DNA of 64,000 nt from assembly GCF_033193315.1 (NCBI RefSeq), contig NZ_CP136187.1, positions 1,674,001-1,738,000 of the forward strand. Reading direction: 5' to 3'. A program made the translations under genes and the position numbers. This DNA comes from Agathobaculum sp. NTUH-O15-33 (GTDB lineage Bacteria > Bacillota > Clostridia > Oscillospirales > Butyricicoccaceae). Position 1 is the first letter of the stretch; each line of letters begins with the position of its first letter. Below are positions 15,892-24,627 of the stretch, piece after piece. Under the pieces are notes generated by a model. It was not told the origin of the DNA. It did no database searches and saw only the letters and a list, made by a program, of their open reading frames with translations.

Positions 15892-16773
15892 TTACGGAAC
15901 TTTCTCCCATGCTTTCAACGCGCCGGTGTCAAGTAATTCCTCGAGTGATTTGTCTTGGTTCTTATTTCCACCGGTTAACCAAGAGGTTGAAGTCAATGTT
16001 TTATTTCCGTTTGTCGTAGTACTTCGATAATATGACCCATCATAATAGAATAAATATCCCTTTAATTTTGGATTATCTGATTCAAAATTGCTTTGAGGTG
16101 TTAATAGCATGATATCGTGATAACTGCTGTCGAAATACATTCTGGTTGCAGTCCACACCAGAGGAGATTCAGAAAATCCCTGAGTATCGGGAAAATATTT
16201 TAAGGCTTCATCAGTTGGCACAGTCAATGGAGTTCCTATAGCTTGGTTATAGGCTTTCATAAAGGCGTAGTCATCACCACCGGACTTGAAATAACTGGTA
16301 TCTCCGGGTTTTCCGTATAAGGCTTCAAAAGCCGCGCTGACAGAAGGGAGAGCAGCGGTTCCTTTCTCTTCGTTAGTCATCCAATCAGTTCGTTCGGATG
16401 AAGAACTATTTTCAGGATGTTTTGTGCAATAAACAGAATAAGAACTGTTATGGGAAATGATTTCTATGGTGCCATCTAAAGGACAGATTTTATCAGTAAA
16501 AGAGTTTCCGGTCTTTTCATATGCCGTTTTAAGGTCATCCCAATTTTGCTGAGATTCTTTATTCAATTCTTTTTTAAAGTTATCATCTGTCATAGCGGTA
16601 GAAGAAATAAGCCCTAACAGCGATCGGCGATTTGCTTGGCAGACTGCCGCTCGCGCCTTCTCCAAACTGCTTGTGAAAACAGGGATCGCGATCGCGACCA
16701 GTACGCCGATGATGGCGACGACGATGAGCAGCTCGGCGAGTGTAAAGCCGAGCTTGTTTCGACGTTTATTCAC
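15892..16773 (-). CDS. Type IV pilin-like protein with prepilin methylation signal
   Basis: 293 aa from a GTG with AGGGGGT upstream. Class III signal: short basic leader (MNKRRNKLG) then FTLAELLIVVAIIGVLVAIAIPVF with Glu at +5, cut after Gly by a prepilin peptidase. The helix is followed by an approximately 250-residue polar domain with CQANRR and a later CPLDG and YCTKHP pair of cysteines. It is much larger than a major pilin and resembles minor or pseudopilins of Clostridia. No pilus ATPase, platform protein or peptidase is nearby, so it is an orphan here. The C-terminal domain is not recognised. Confidence 0.8.
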   Translation of the reverse strand: MNKRRNKLGFTLAELLIVVAIIGVLVAIAIPVFTSSLEKARAAVCQANRRSLLGLISSTAMTDDNFKKELNKESQQNWDDLKTAYEKTGNSFTDKICPLDGTIEIISHNSSYSVYCTKHPENSSSSERTDWMTNEEKGTAALPSVSAAFEALYGKPGDTSYFKSGGDDYAFMKAYNQAIGTPLTVPTDEALKYFPDTQGFSESPLVWTATRMYFDSSYHDIMLLTPQSNFESDNPKLKGYLFYYDGSYYRSTTTNGNKTLTSTSWLTGGNKNQDKSLEELLDTGALKAWEKVP

Positions 16774-16799
16774 AGCGCACCCCCTACCCCTGTCAGTTG

Positions 16800-16843
16800 T
16801 TTACCGATACCGGTAAACGGGCAAAGGGTGCGCACCCTTTGCC
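16800..16843 (-). repeat. Two tandem perfect hairpins in the pseudopilin leader
   Basis: GTTTACCG/CGGTAAAC with a 4-base loop (about 16799-16818), then a 26-bp perfect palindrome GGGCAAAGGGTGC/GCACCCTTTGCCC (16818-16843). There is no T-run; it may be an operator, an RNA stability element or a protein-binding hairpin pair. Confidence 0.55.
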
Positions 16844-16933
16844 CTGTGATGATTTGGTTACGTATTTATTCTATCATGAGTTTTCGGAAAAAGAAAGTAC
16901 CTTTTATGTATTCTATTCGGGGGCAAATAGGGT

Positions 16934-16962
16934 TTGACTTTTCTTGGGGCTTTGGGTACAAT
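16934..16962 (+). promoter_or_regulatory. Promoter of iolE
   Basis: TTGACT (16934-16939), 17 bp, TACAAT (16957-16962). Confidence 0.75.
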
Positions 16963-17030
16963 AAGATATAGCAATGTGTATGCGCCGGAGAAGCGCCATG
17001 CGCATCAGAGAAGAATTGGAGGAATGAAAA

Positions 17031-17957
17031 ATGTTAGATCCGAACAAGGTAAAGTTAGGTATCTGCCCGATCGGTTGGTCCAATGATGATATGTGGGATC
17101 TTGGCGACGAGAACACATTCCAGCAGTGCATTTCCGAAATGAAGCTCGCCGGCTACGACGGCTGCGAAGTCGGCCATAAGTACCCGGAGGATAAGGAAGT
17201 CCTCAAGCACATGCTCGACGCGCGCAACATGACCATCGCGTCCAAGTGGTTCTCTTCCTTCTTGGTTGACAAGCCGTATGAAGAGACTGAGGCCGAGTTC
17301 ATCAAGGAGCTTGAGTACCTGTCCTACGTTGGCGCCAGCGCCATCAACGTTTCCGAGCAGTCCGGCTCTATTCAGGGTATGGAGGACAAGCGCGTTCTGA
17401 AGGACAAGCGCATCATGAACGACGACGAGTGGGCCCGTTTCTGCGACGGCCTGAACAAGCTGGGCAAGCTCTCCATGGAGAAGTACGGCATCAAGACCTG
17501 CTTCCACCATCACATGGGCACCGTGTGCCAGACGGTTGAAGAGACCATTCGCCTGATGGAGAACACCGATCCCAAGTACGTATTCCTCTGCTTCGATACC
17601 GGCCACTTCACCTTCGCGGGCGAGGACCCGGTTGCTGTTCTGGGCAAATTCGCTTCCCGTGTCGGCCACGTTCACCTGAAGAACATGCGCATGCCGATCG
17701 TTGAGAAGGTCAAGGCCGAAGATTGGTCCTTCCTGAAGGCTGTCCGCAACGGCGCTTTCACCGTTCCGGGCGATCCGGACGGCTGCGTGGACTTCGACGC
17801 CGTATTCGACCTGCTCGATAAGGCCGGATACGAGGGCTGGATCATGGTAGAAGCCGAGCAGGACCCGGCCAAGGCCAATCCGTTCGAGTACTCCAAGATG
17901 GGCCGCGAGTATATCACCAAGCACACCGGCCTGAGCGGCGAAGTCGCCCTTAAGTAA
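17031..17957 (+). CDS. iolE: myo-Inosose-2 dehydratase
   Basis: 308 aa TIM-barrel protein of the AP-endonuclease-2/xylose-isomerase-like family. It dehydrates scyllo-inosose to the trihydroxycyclohexane dione that IolD opens. Motifs: GICPIGWSNDD at the start, CFHHHMGTV, FDTGHFTFAG and HVHLKNMR give the metal-ligand histidines and acids; VEAEQDP lies near the end. It has its own promoter and terminator, 12 kb from iolB-iolD on the other strand. Codon use is strongly biased, as in highly expressed genes. Confidence 0.92.
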   Translation: MLDPNKVKLGICPIGWSNDDMWDLGDENTFQQCISEMKLAGYDGCEVGHKYPEDKEVLKHMLDARNMTIASKWFSSFLVDKPYEETEAEFIKELEYLSYVGASAINVSEQSGSIQGMEDKRVLKDKRIMNDDEWARFCDGLNKLGKLSMEKYGIKTCFHHHMGTVCQTVEETIRLMENTDPKYVFLCFDTGHFTFAGEDPVAVLGKFASRVGHVHLKNMRMPIVEKVKAEDWSFLKAVRNGAFTVPGDPDGCVDFDAVFDLLDKAGYEGWIMVEAEQDPAKANPFEYSKMGREYITKHTGLSGEVALK

Positions 17958-17970
17958 GCAAATACATACT

Positions 17971-17999
17971 GGCCCCGTCCATTTTGGACGGGGCCTTTT
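17971..17999 (+). terminator. Terminator of iolE
   Basis: GGCCCCGTCC pairs across a 5-base loop and is followed by TTTT. Confidence 0.9.
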
Positions 18000-18050
18000 G
18001 CACGCAAAAGACGCGCCTATGGACAAATTGTAAAAAAGGAGCAAAACCCT

Positions 18051-18079
18051 TTGCAATGTCGGGCCAATTAGGGTAAAAT
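18051..18079 (+). promoter_or_regulatory. Promoter of pyrH-frr and the following cluster
   Basis: TTGCAA (18051-18056), 17 bp, TAAAAT (18074-18079). Confidence 0.65.
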
Positions 18080-18113
18080 AGTGGATAGGAATATGATCAA
18101 TTAAAGGAGTGTT

Positions 18114-18839
18114 ATGATGCAGACACCCAAATACAAGCGCGTGCTCATCAAGATCAGCGGGGAAGCGCTCGCGGGCGACCGGCATTTCGGCCTGAACTTT
18201 GACGTAATCGGCCCGGTGTGCGATGTGATCAAGAAGTGCAACGCGGAAGGTACCGAAATCGGCGTGGTCGTCGGCGGCGGCAACTTCTGGCGCGGCGTTA
18301 AGGACGGCGGCGGCAAAATGGAGCGCACCCGCGCCGACCATATGGGCATGCTTGCCACAACGATCAACGCCCTTGCTTTGGCGGACGCGCTGGAACAGCG
18401 CGAGGTGCCGGTACGCGTACAGACCGCGATCGAGATGGACCGCATTGCCGAACCGTACATCCGGCAGCGCGCCGTGCGCCATCTGGAAAAGGGCCGCGTC
18501 GTTATTTTCGGCTGCGGCACCGGCAACCCCTTCTTTTCTACCGATACCGCCGCTGTGCTGCGCGCGGCCGAGATCGGCGCGGAGGTGATCCTGCTCGCCA
18601 AGAATATCGACGGCGTGTACGATTCCGATCCCGCCAAAAACCCGGATGCTAAAAAATACGACCACCTGTCGTATATGGATGTGCTGAACCAAGGCCTTGG
18701 CGTTATGGATACGACGGCGACCTCGCTTTCCATGGATAACCACATTCCGATTCTGGTGTTCGCACTGTCGGATCCCGAAAATATTCACCGCGCCGTGAAC
18801 GGCGAACAAATCGGTACGATCGTACAGGAGGAGAAGTAA
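18114..18839 (+). CDS. pyrH: UMP kinase
   Basis: 241 aa amino-acid-kinase fold enzyme that phosphorylates UMP to UDP. Motifs: [14 protein letters not shown] at the N-terminus, [12 protein letters not shown] and [19 protein letters not shown] precedes two ATG codons (18114 and 18117); the second has the better spacing. It stops one base before frr. The pair starts the conserved growth cluster; tsf and rpsB, usually upstream, are replaced here by iolE. Confidence 0.96.
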   Translation: MMQTPKYKRVLIKISGEALAGDRHFGLNFDVIGPVCDVIKKCNAEGTEIGVVVGGGNFWRGVKDGGGKMERTRADHMGMLATTINALALADALEQREVPVRVQTAIEMDRIAEPYIRQRAVRHLEKGRVVIFGCGTGNPFFSTDTAAVLRAAEIGAEVILLAKNIDGVYDSDPAKNPDAKKYDHLSYMDVLNQGLGVMDTTATSLSMDNHIPILVFALSDPENIHRAVNGEQIGTIVQEEK

Positions 18840-18840
18840 A

Positions 18841-19395
18841 ATGAAAGCTGATATGAAACCTTACGAACACAAAATGCAGAAAACCCTCGATGTGCTGGCG
18901 CAGGAGCTGGCCGCGGTGCGCGCTGGCCGCGCCAACCCGGGCGTTCTGAACAAGATTACCATCGACTATTATAACACGCCCACGCCGCTGAATCAGGTGG
19001 CCGCGGTATCCACGCCCGATCCCCGCACGCTCTCTATCCAGCCGTGGGACGCTTCCACGCTGAAAATGATCGAAAAAGCGATTCAAACCTCCGATCTGGG
19101 CATTAATCCGCAGAACGACGGCAAGCAGATCCGCCTTTCTTTCCCGCCGCTGACCGAGGAGCGCCGCAAGGAGCTCATCAAGGGCGTGGCCAAGACGGGC
19201 GAGGACGCCAAGGTTGCGCTGCGCAACGTACGCCGCGAAGGCATCGACAAGTGCAAGGCCGCTCATAAAAAGAACGAAATGACCGAGGACGAAATGCACG
19301 AGAGCGAAGAGAAGCTCCAGAAGCTGACCGATAAGTACGTAAAAGAGATCGATAGTCTGGTCGCCACCAAGTCCAAGGAATTGGCAGAAGTATAA
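18841..19395 (+). CDS. frr: Ribosome recycling factor
   Basis: 184 aa, normal length. It splits the post-termination ribosome together with EF-G. Typical signatures: the RAGRANPGVLNKI segment, QPWDAS and LGINPQNDG, IRLSFPPLTEERRKEL, and the long C-terminal helix with RNVRREG. AGGAGGAG, just inside the pyrH end, is the ribosome site. Confidence 0.97.
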   Translation: MKADMKPYEHKMQKTLDVLAQELAAVRAGRANPGVLNKITIDYYNTPTPLNQVAAVSTPDPRTLSIQPWDASTLKMIEKAIQTSDLGINPQNDGKQIRLSFPPLTEERRKELIKGVAKTGEDAKVALRNVRREGIDKCKAAHKKNEMTEDEMHESEEKLQKLTDKYVKEIDSLVATKSKELAEV

Positions 19396-19481
19396 AAAAG
19401 GGGATGGGCGGCGGTACGCCGCCCATTTCTATGGAATCGCCCGTGCTATAAAGGGCGTGGACCAAATATGGGGGATAAACT

Positions 19482-20228
19482 GTGGGCTTGTTTGAGCGAA
19501 AAAAGAAAGCTGCCGCCGATCGTCCGGCGCCGCCGCGCCATATCGCCGTAATCATGGACGGCAACGGCCGCTGGGCGAAAAAACGCGGCCTGCCGCGGAA
19601 AGCGGGGCATAAGGTCGGGGCGGAGACCTTCCGCACGGTCGCGACTTACTGCAAGGATATCGGCGTGCAGTACTTCACGGTGTACGCTTTTTCCACTGAA
19701 AATTGGAAGCGCCCGGAAGAAGAGGTCTCGGCGCTGATGGACCTGTTCCGCCGTTATCTCAAGGAAGCGGCGGAAACGATGTTCCAGCGCGGCGTGGCCG
19801 TGCGCGTGCTGGGCGACCTGTCGCCTCTGCCGGAGGATATCCTGCGGCAGATTGAAGAGACCGACCGCATTGCCGACACGCTCGGGCCGGACGCCGCGAC
19901 TGCCTCGCTCTGCATCAATTACGGCGGACGGGATGAGATCAAAAACGCCGTGCGCCGCATCGCGGAGGAAGTAAAGGCCGGCACGCTCGAACCGGGCGAT
20001 ATAACGGAGGAAACAATCGGCGCGCGGCTTTACACCGCGCACATGCCCGATCCGGATCTGATCATCCGTCCCTCGGGCGAAATCCGCACCTCCAACTTCC
20101 TGCTGTGGCAATCGGCCTATGCGGAGTATTACTTTACCGATGTCCTTTGGCCTGATTTTAAGCCGAGCGACATGGACGCCGCGATCGAGGCGTACCATCG
20201 CAGAAACCGCCGGTTCGGCGGCGTATAA
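19482..20228 (+). CDS. uppS: Isoprenyl (undecaprenyl-type) diphosphate synthase
   Basis: 248 aa cis-prenyltransferase that builds the C55 carrier lipid for peptidoglycan. Motifs: HIAVIMDGNGRWAKKRGLPR (catalytic aspartate, first helix), YAFSTENWKRP, and the C-terminal RPSGEIRTSNFLLWQSAYAE. The start is GTG with GGGGGAT upstream. A GC hairpin without T-run (19404-19426) lies in the gap after frr. Confidence 0.96.
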   Translation: MGLFERKKKAAADRPAPPRHIAVIMDGNGRWAKKRGLPRKAGHKVGAETFRTVATYCKDIGVQYFTVYAFSTENWKRPEEEVSALMDLFRRYLKEAAETMFQRGVAVRVLGDLSPLPEDILRQIEETDRIADTLGPDAATASLCINYGGRDEIKNAVRRIAEEVKAGTLEPGDITEETIGARLYTAHMPDPDLIIRPSGEIRTSNFLLWQSAYAEYYFTDVLWPDFKPSDMDAAIEAYHRRNRRFGGV

Positions 20229-20252
20229 AAAGTAGCAAGGGGAACTATTGAT

Positions 20253-21071
20253 ATGAAAACAAGGGTGCTGTTCGGCGTTGTGGGCTTTGTATTCGTCCTG
20301 CTCGCGCTGTATGTGTTTCCGCCCGTTGTACTGGAACTGATTGTCGCCGCCCTGTGCGTGCTTGCCACCTATGAGGTGCTCGGTTCGACCGGGCTGGTGC
20401 GCAACCGGCTGATGCTGATGCTTAGCTGCCTCATTTCGTTTTTGTTCGCCGCGGGGCATTCCTCGCTCGTGAAATTTGGCATGCAGGCGGTCGTGCAGGT
20501 GCTCGTTCTGTCGATGCTGCTGCTTTCGTTTGTTATTTTGCTGCGCTTTCACGACAGCATGCGGGCGGGCGAAATTGCTTGGGGCTTTTTCGGCGCGCTC
20601 ATTGTGCCGTACCTGATGCTGTCCCTGCTGCGCATTTTCCAGATGGAGTACCACCACGGTCCGTTTCTCGTGCTGCTGCCGCTGCTCGCGGCGTGGGGCG
20701 CGGATACGTGCGCGCTGTTTACCGGGCTGTTTTTCGGCAAGCATAAGCTCGCGCCCGTCGTCAGCCCTAAAAAGACGGTGGAGGGCGCGGTAGGCGGCGT
20801 AATCGGCGGCGCGCTTCTTGTCATGCTGGCGGCGGTGCTGATGAACGTATTCCTCGATCTTGAGCTGCCGATCTGGGCGGGCGCGGCGCTTGGCGCGGGC
20901 GGCGCGGTGCTCGGCGTTTTAGGCGATCTGTCGTTCTCCGTGATCAAGCGGCAGACCGGCATTAAGGATTACGGCAGCATTTTTCCCGGCCACGGCGGGG
21001 TGCTCGATCGTTTCGACAGCGTGCTGTTCGTTGCGCCGGTGGCGGAAATTCTGTTCCGCGTGATTTGGTAA
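20253..21071 (+). CDS. cdsA: Phosphatidate cytidylyltransferase
   Basis: 272 aa membrane enzyme making CDP-diacylglycerol. About seven or eight membrane helices and the C-terminal signature SPKKTVEGAVGG ... GDLSFSVIKRQTGIKDYGS ... GHGGVLDRFDS. It lies in the usual position between uppS and dxr, with AGGGGAAC as ribosome site. Confidence 0.95.
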   Translation: MKTRVLFGVVGFVFVLLALYVFPPVVLELIVAALCVLATYEVLGSTGLVRNRLMLMLSCLISFLFAAGHSSLVKFGMQAVVQVLVLSMLLLSFVILLRFHDSMRAGEIAWGFFGALIVPYLMLSLLRIFQMEYHHGPFLVLLPLLAAWGADTCALFTGLFFGKHKLAPVVSPKKTVEGAVGGVIGGALLVMLAAVLMNVFLDLELPIWAGAALGAGGAVLGVLGDLSFSVIKRQTGIKDYGSIFPGHGGVLDRFDSVLFVAPVAEILFRVIW

Positions 21072-21093
21072 GGGAAAGAAACGAGGACTTGGC

Positions 21094-22231
21094 ATGAAAA
21101 AAATTGCAATTTTAGGCTCGACCGGCTCGATCGGCACGCAGACTGTCGATATTTTGCCGTCGATAGAAGCCGAAATCACCGCATTGACCACATTTCACCG
21201 CATAGACTTACTGGAGAAGCAGGCGCGTGCGCTGCACCCGAAAATGGTGTGCGCGGTGGACGAGGCGGCCGCGAAGGACCTGAAAACCAAGCTAGCCGAT
21301 ACCGATATCGAGGTGCTGGCGGGCGAAGACGGTCTGGTTACTTGCGCCGCCGCGTCGGGCGCGGACACGGTGGTTACCGCGGTGGTCGGCATGGTCGGTC
21401 TGGAAGCCGACGCTCGCCGCGATCGACGCGGGCTGCGATATCGCGCTGGCCAATAAGGAAACGCTCGTGTGTGCGGGCAAGCTGGTCATGGACCGGGCGC
21501 GGGAAAAGCATGTGAAGATACTGCCGGTGGATTCCGAGCACTCGGCAATCTTCCAGTGCGTGCAGGCCGCCGGCGGCAACCCGCTGGCGAAGATCATCCT
21601 CACGGCGTCCGGCGGGCCGTTTTTTGGTAAAACAGCCGCCGAAATGCGTTCTGTCACCTTGGAGCAGGCGTTACAGCATCCCAACTGGTCGATGGGCAAC
21701 AAGATCACCATCGATTCCGCGACCATGATGAACAAGGGCCTTGAGCTGATCGAAGCCATGTGGCTGTACGATATGCCGCAGGAGGATATCGAGATCGTCA
21801 TCCACCGCGAAAGCATCATCCATTCCGCGATCGAGTTCGCGGACGGCGCGGTGCTGGCGCAGCTCGGCGTGCCCGATATGCGCCTGCCCATCCAGTACGC
21901 GCTGACTTATCCCGCGCGCCTGCCCTGCAAGGCGGAACGTTTGAACCTTGCGAAAGCGGGCAGCTTTTCCTTTTACGAACCGGATGAAACCGCGTTCCCG
22001 TCCATCCGTCTGGCGCGCAGTGCGGCCGCGGGGCGCGGCAATCTGGGCGCGGTCCTCAGCGGCGCGAACGAGGCCGCCGTTGCCGCTTTCCTTGCCGGCG
22101 ATATCGCTTTTTACGAGATCGCGGAGCGCGTGGAAAAGGCGCTGCTCGATGTGCGCTTTGTGAAAGAGCCCACGCTTTCCGATATTCTGGAAAGCGACCG
22201 CGAGGCGCGCGTGCGCGCGGTAAACGGCTAA
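21094..22231 (+). pseudogene. dxr: 1-Deoxy-D-xylulose 5-phosphate reductoisomerase, interrupted by a +1 frameshift
   Basis: The first frame (21094-21456) encodes the NADPH-binding part (ILGSTGSIGTQT) up to VVGMVGLE and then runs into a false tail. Reading the other frame from about 21407 restores PTLAAIDAG, ALANKETLV, and on through LPVDSEHSA, TASGGPFF, NWSMGNKITIDSATMMNKG and NEAAVAAFL to 22231. One extra base near 21406 explains it; corrected, the protein is about 378 aa, normal for Dxr. The enzyme makes MEP in the isoprenoid path, and ispG of the same path is two genes downstream. No duplicate is in the window, so an indel in the sequence is more likely than a dead gene. Confidence 0.92.
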
Positions 22232-22276
22232 AAGCGATTTGTTATTTTCCCCCTCTTGATTGAAAGGAGCACCAAT

Positions 22277-23308
22277 TTGCTGCAAATTATCCTTGCAATA
22301 CTAGCGTTTGGCGTGCTCGTCATCGTGCACGAGTTCGGCCATTTCATCACCGCCAAGCGGGGCGGTGTGCAGGTAAACGAGTTCTGGATCGGCATGGGGC
22401 CGACGCTGTTTTCCAAAACGTATCATGGCACGTTATACTGCCTGAAGCTGCTGCCCTTCGGCGGCGCATGCGTGATGGAGGGGGAGGACGGCGAAAGCGA
22501 AAGCGAGCATTCCTTCGGCAAGGCAAAGCTGCGCCGCCGCATGCTCATTGTCGTTGCGGGCGCGCTGATGAATTTCATCGTCGGCTTTTTGATCGTCTGC
22601 TTTGTTTTGCAGCCCAATGCGCCGAATGGCGGTTATATTATCTCTACGCTGGAAGCTGTTCAGCCTGAAAGTACTGCGGCGGGCGCGCTTGAGCCCGGCG
22701 ACACCGTGCTCAAGGTGGATGGCTACCACATTTTAGAGCGCGGGGATTTCGATACCGCGCTCGCGCGCGGCAAGGATTCCTCGTATGAGATCGTCGTCAA
22801 ACGGGATGGCAAGCGCGTGACCCTGCCGGATGTTCGTTTGGAACGCACGATCGACGACGGGGCGGGCGGCAAGCTGATCGGCCTGACCTTTGCCGAGCAA
22901 AAAGCGACGCTTTCGCTGCGTATCAATTTGGCCGCGCGGACCTCGGTCAATTACGCGCGGCTGGTCTGGTCCAGCCTTGGCCAGCTGGTCACCGGTCAGG
23001 TCGGTATCGATCAGCTTTCGGGCCCGGTCGGCGTGGCCGAGGTCATGGCCAACACCGCCAAGCAAAGCATGGTATATTTCTTCCATCTGGTCGCGTTTAT
23101 CTCGATCAACCTTGGCGTGATGAACCTGCTGCCGCTGCCCGCGCTGGACGGCGGCCGGTTGGTATTTCTGATTCTGGAAGGGATTCGCCGCAAGCCCGTG
23201 TCCCCCAAATACGAGGGCTACGTCCATGCGGCCGGGTTGATGCTGCTGCTCGCCTTGATGGTCTACGTCACGGGGCAGGATATTTTCCGCATTATCTTTC
23301 GCGGGTAG
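22277..23308 (+). CDS. rseP: RIP-type site-2 metalloprotease
   Basis: 343 aa membrane zinc protease of the RseP/RasP family, which cuts anti-sigma factors and signal-peptide remnants within the membrane. Motifs: HEFGH in the first helix, a PDZ domain at about residues 130-200 (EPGDTVLKVDGY), and NLLPLPALDGG in the third conserved helix. The start is TTG at 22277, six bases after AAAGGAG; an upstream TTG (22256) covers that ribosome site and is rejected. It stands between dxr and ispG as in many Firmicutes. Confidence 0.94.
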   Translation: MLQIILAILAFGVLVIVHEFGHFITAKRGGVQVNEFWIGMGPTLFSKTYHGTLYCLKLLPFGGACVMEGEDGESESEHSFGKAKLRRRMLIVVAGALMNFIVGFLIVCFVLQPNAPNGGYIISTLEAVQPESTAAGALEPGDTVLKVDGYHILERGDFDTALARGKDSSYEIVVKRDGKRVTLPDVRLERTIDDGAGGKLIGLTFAEQKATLSLRINLAARTSVNYARLVWSSLGQLVTGQVGIDQLSGPVGVAEVMANTAKQSMVYFFHLVAFISINLGVMNLLPLPALDGGRLVFLILEGIRRKPVSPKYEGYVHAAGLMLLLALMVYVTGQDIFRIIFRG

Positions 23309-23350
23309 CTACACCGTGGGCGTTTTATAAGGAAATGCTGGCGCATGTGG

Positions 23351-23376
23351 GCGGGGTGTCCTCATCCCGCCGCCAA
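23351..23376. repeat. Short GC hairpin repeat upstream of ispG
   Basis: GGCGGGGTG, TCCT, CATCCCGCC. The same design occurs at 50651-50671. Confidence 0.5.
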
Positions 23377-23443
23377 ACAGGAATGTGAATACGAAGCGAT
23401 ATCTCTGACTGGGGAAATAAAAAATAAAAGGAGATGGCACAGC

Positions 23444-24499
23444 ATGAAACAGACAAAACAGATCGACGTCGGCGGCGTAAAGATCGGCGGCGGCGCCAAG
23501 ATCGCGGTGCAGTCCATGACCAATACCGACACGCGGGATGTGAAGGCGACGCTTCGCCAAATCGCAGACCTTAACGATGCGGGCTGCCATATCGTCCGCT
23601 GTGCCGTGCCGGACGCAGAAGCGGCCGAGGCGCTCCGCGCGATCTGCCGCGAAAGCCCGCTGCCGGTGGTTGCGGATATTCATTTCGACTATCGGTTGGC
23701 GCTCGCCGCGATTGAGTCGGGCGTGCACAAAATCCGTTTGAATCCGGGCAATATCGGCGGAGCCGACCGGGTGCACGAGGTCGTGCGCGCGGCGAAGGAG
23801 CGGGGGATTCCGATCCGCATCGGCGTCAATTCCGGTTCGGTCGAGCGGCACATCCTTGAAAAGCACGGCGGGCCGACGCCCGACGCCATGGTCGAATCCG
23901 CGCTGTACCATGTCAAGCTGCTTAACGACTGCAATTTCGATGATATTTGTCTTTCCATGAAATCCTCCTCCGTGCCGGACACGATGCGGGCCTATCTGCT
24001 CGCGCACGAAAAGACGGACTATCCGCTTCATCTGGGCGTGACCGAGGCAGGTACCGAATACATGGGCACGGTCAAATCAGCCGCCGGGATCGGCGGCCTG
24101 CTCGCGCTCGGCGTGGGCGATACCATCCGTGTTTCGCTGACCGACGACCCGGTGCGCGAGATTCACGCGGCGTACTCGATTTTAAAGGCCGTGGGCCGTA
24201 ACGACGACGGCGTAAACGTCGTCTCCTGCCCGACCTGCGGGCGCACACGCATCGATCTGATCCGTATTGCAAAGGAAGTTGAACAGCGCTGCGCTTCGGT
24301 CACGGGCAAGCGGCTCAAGGTGGCCGTCATGGGCTGCGCGGTCAACGGTCCGGGCGAAGCGCGCGAGGCCGATCTTGGCATCGCGGGCGGCGACGGCGAA
24401 GGCCTGCTGTTCCGCAAGGGCGAGATCCTCCGCAAGGTGCCGCAGGCGCAGTTGGTCGACGCGCTGATGGAAGAAATAGCAAAGTTCAATGAAGCTTGA
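23444..24499 (+). CDS. ispG: 4-Hydroxy-3-methylbut-2-enyl diphosphate synthase
   Basis: 351 aa [4Fe-4S] enzyme of the MEP path. Motifs: VQSMTNTDTRD at the start, RLNPGNIGG, IGVNSGS, and the cluster ligands CPTCGRT and later VMGCAVNGPGE. The ATG at 23444 follows AAAGGAG by 10 bases; a longer frame from 23345 has no ribosome site and begins with non-homologous residues. Confidence 0.96.
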   Translation: MKQTKQIDVGGVKIGGGAKIAVQSMTNTDTRDVKATLRQIADLNDAGCHIVRCAVPDAEAAEALRAICRESPLPVVADIHFDYRLALAAIESGVHKIRLNPGNIGGADRVHEVVRAAKERGIPIRIGVNSGSVERHILEKHGGPTPDAMVESALYHVKLLNDCNFDDICLSMKSSSVPDTMRAYLLAHEKTDYPLHLGVTEAGTEYMGTVKSAAGIGGLLALGVGDTIRVSLTDDPVREIHAAYSILKAVGRNDDGVNVVSCPTCGRTRIDLIRIAKEVEQRCASVTGKRLKVAVMGCAVNGPGEAREADLGIAGGDGEGLLFRKGEILRKVPQAQLVDALMEEIAKFNEA

Positions 24500-24568
24500 T
24501 CCGAAAGAGCTGCCTGCCTTTTCATGCAGGCAACGCTTCGCCTTGATCAGCATATCGGGAAAGGCATA

Positions 24569-24589
24569 CGGGCGGCCAAAGGCCGCCCG
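24569..24589 (+). terminator. GC hairpin between ispG and polC
   Basis: CGGGCGGCC, AAA, GGCCGCCCG, with little T-tail; a second weaker stem (TGCCTG/CAGGCA) lies at about 24510-24532. This may weaken read-through into polC. Confidence 0.45.
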
Positions 24590-24627
24590 TTGCGATAGCA
24601 CTTGGAGTAGAGACTGGAGTATGCAAC

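Noticed and set aside
16774..16860. c-di-GMP riboswitch upstream of the pseudopilin
   Set aside because: CACAGGGCAAAG resembles part of the GEMM-I consensus, but the second conserved stem (GGGACGCAAAGCC) and the GNRA receptor are missing.
17055..18809. 584-codon minus-strand frame across iolE and pyrH
   Set aside because: It spans two real genes and their gap on the other strand, including a terminator; shadow of GC-rich coding sequence.
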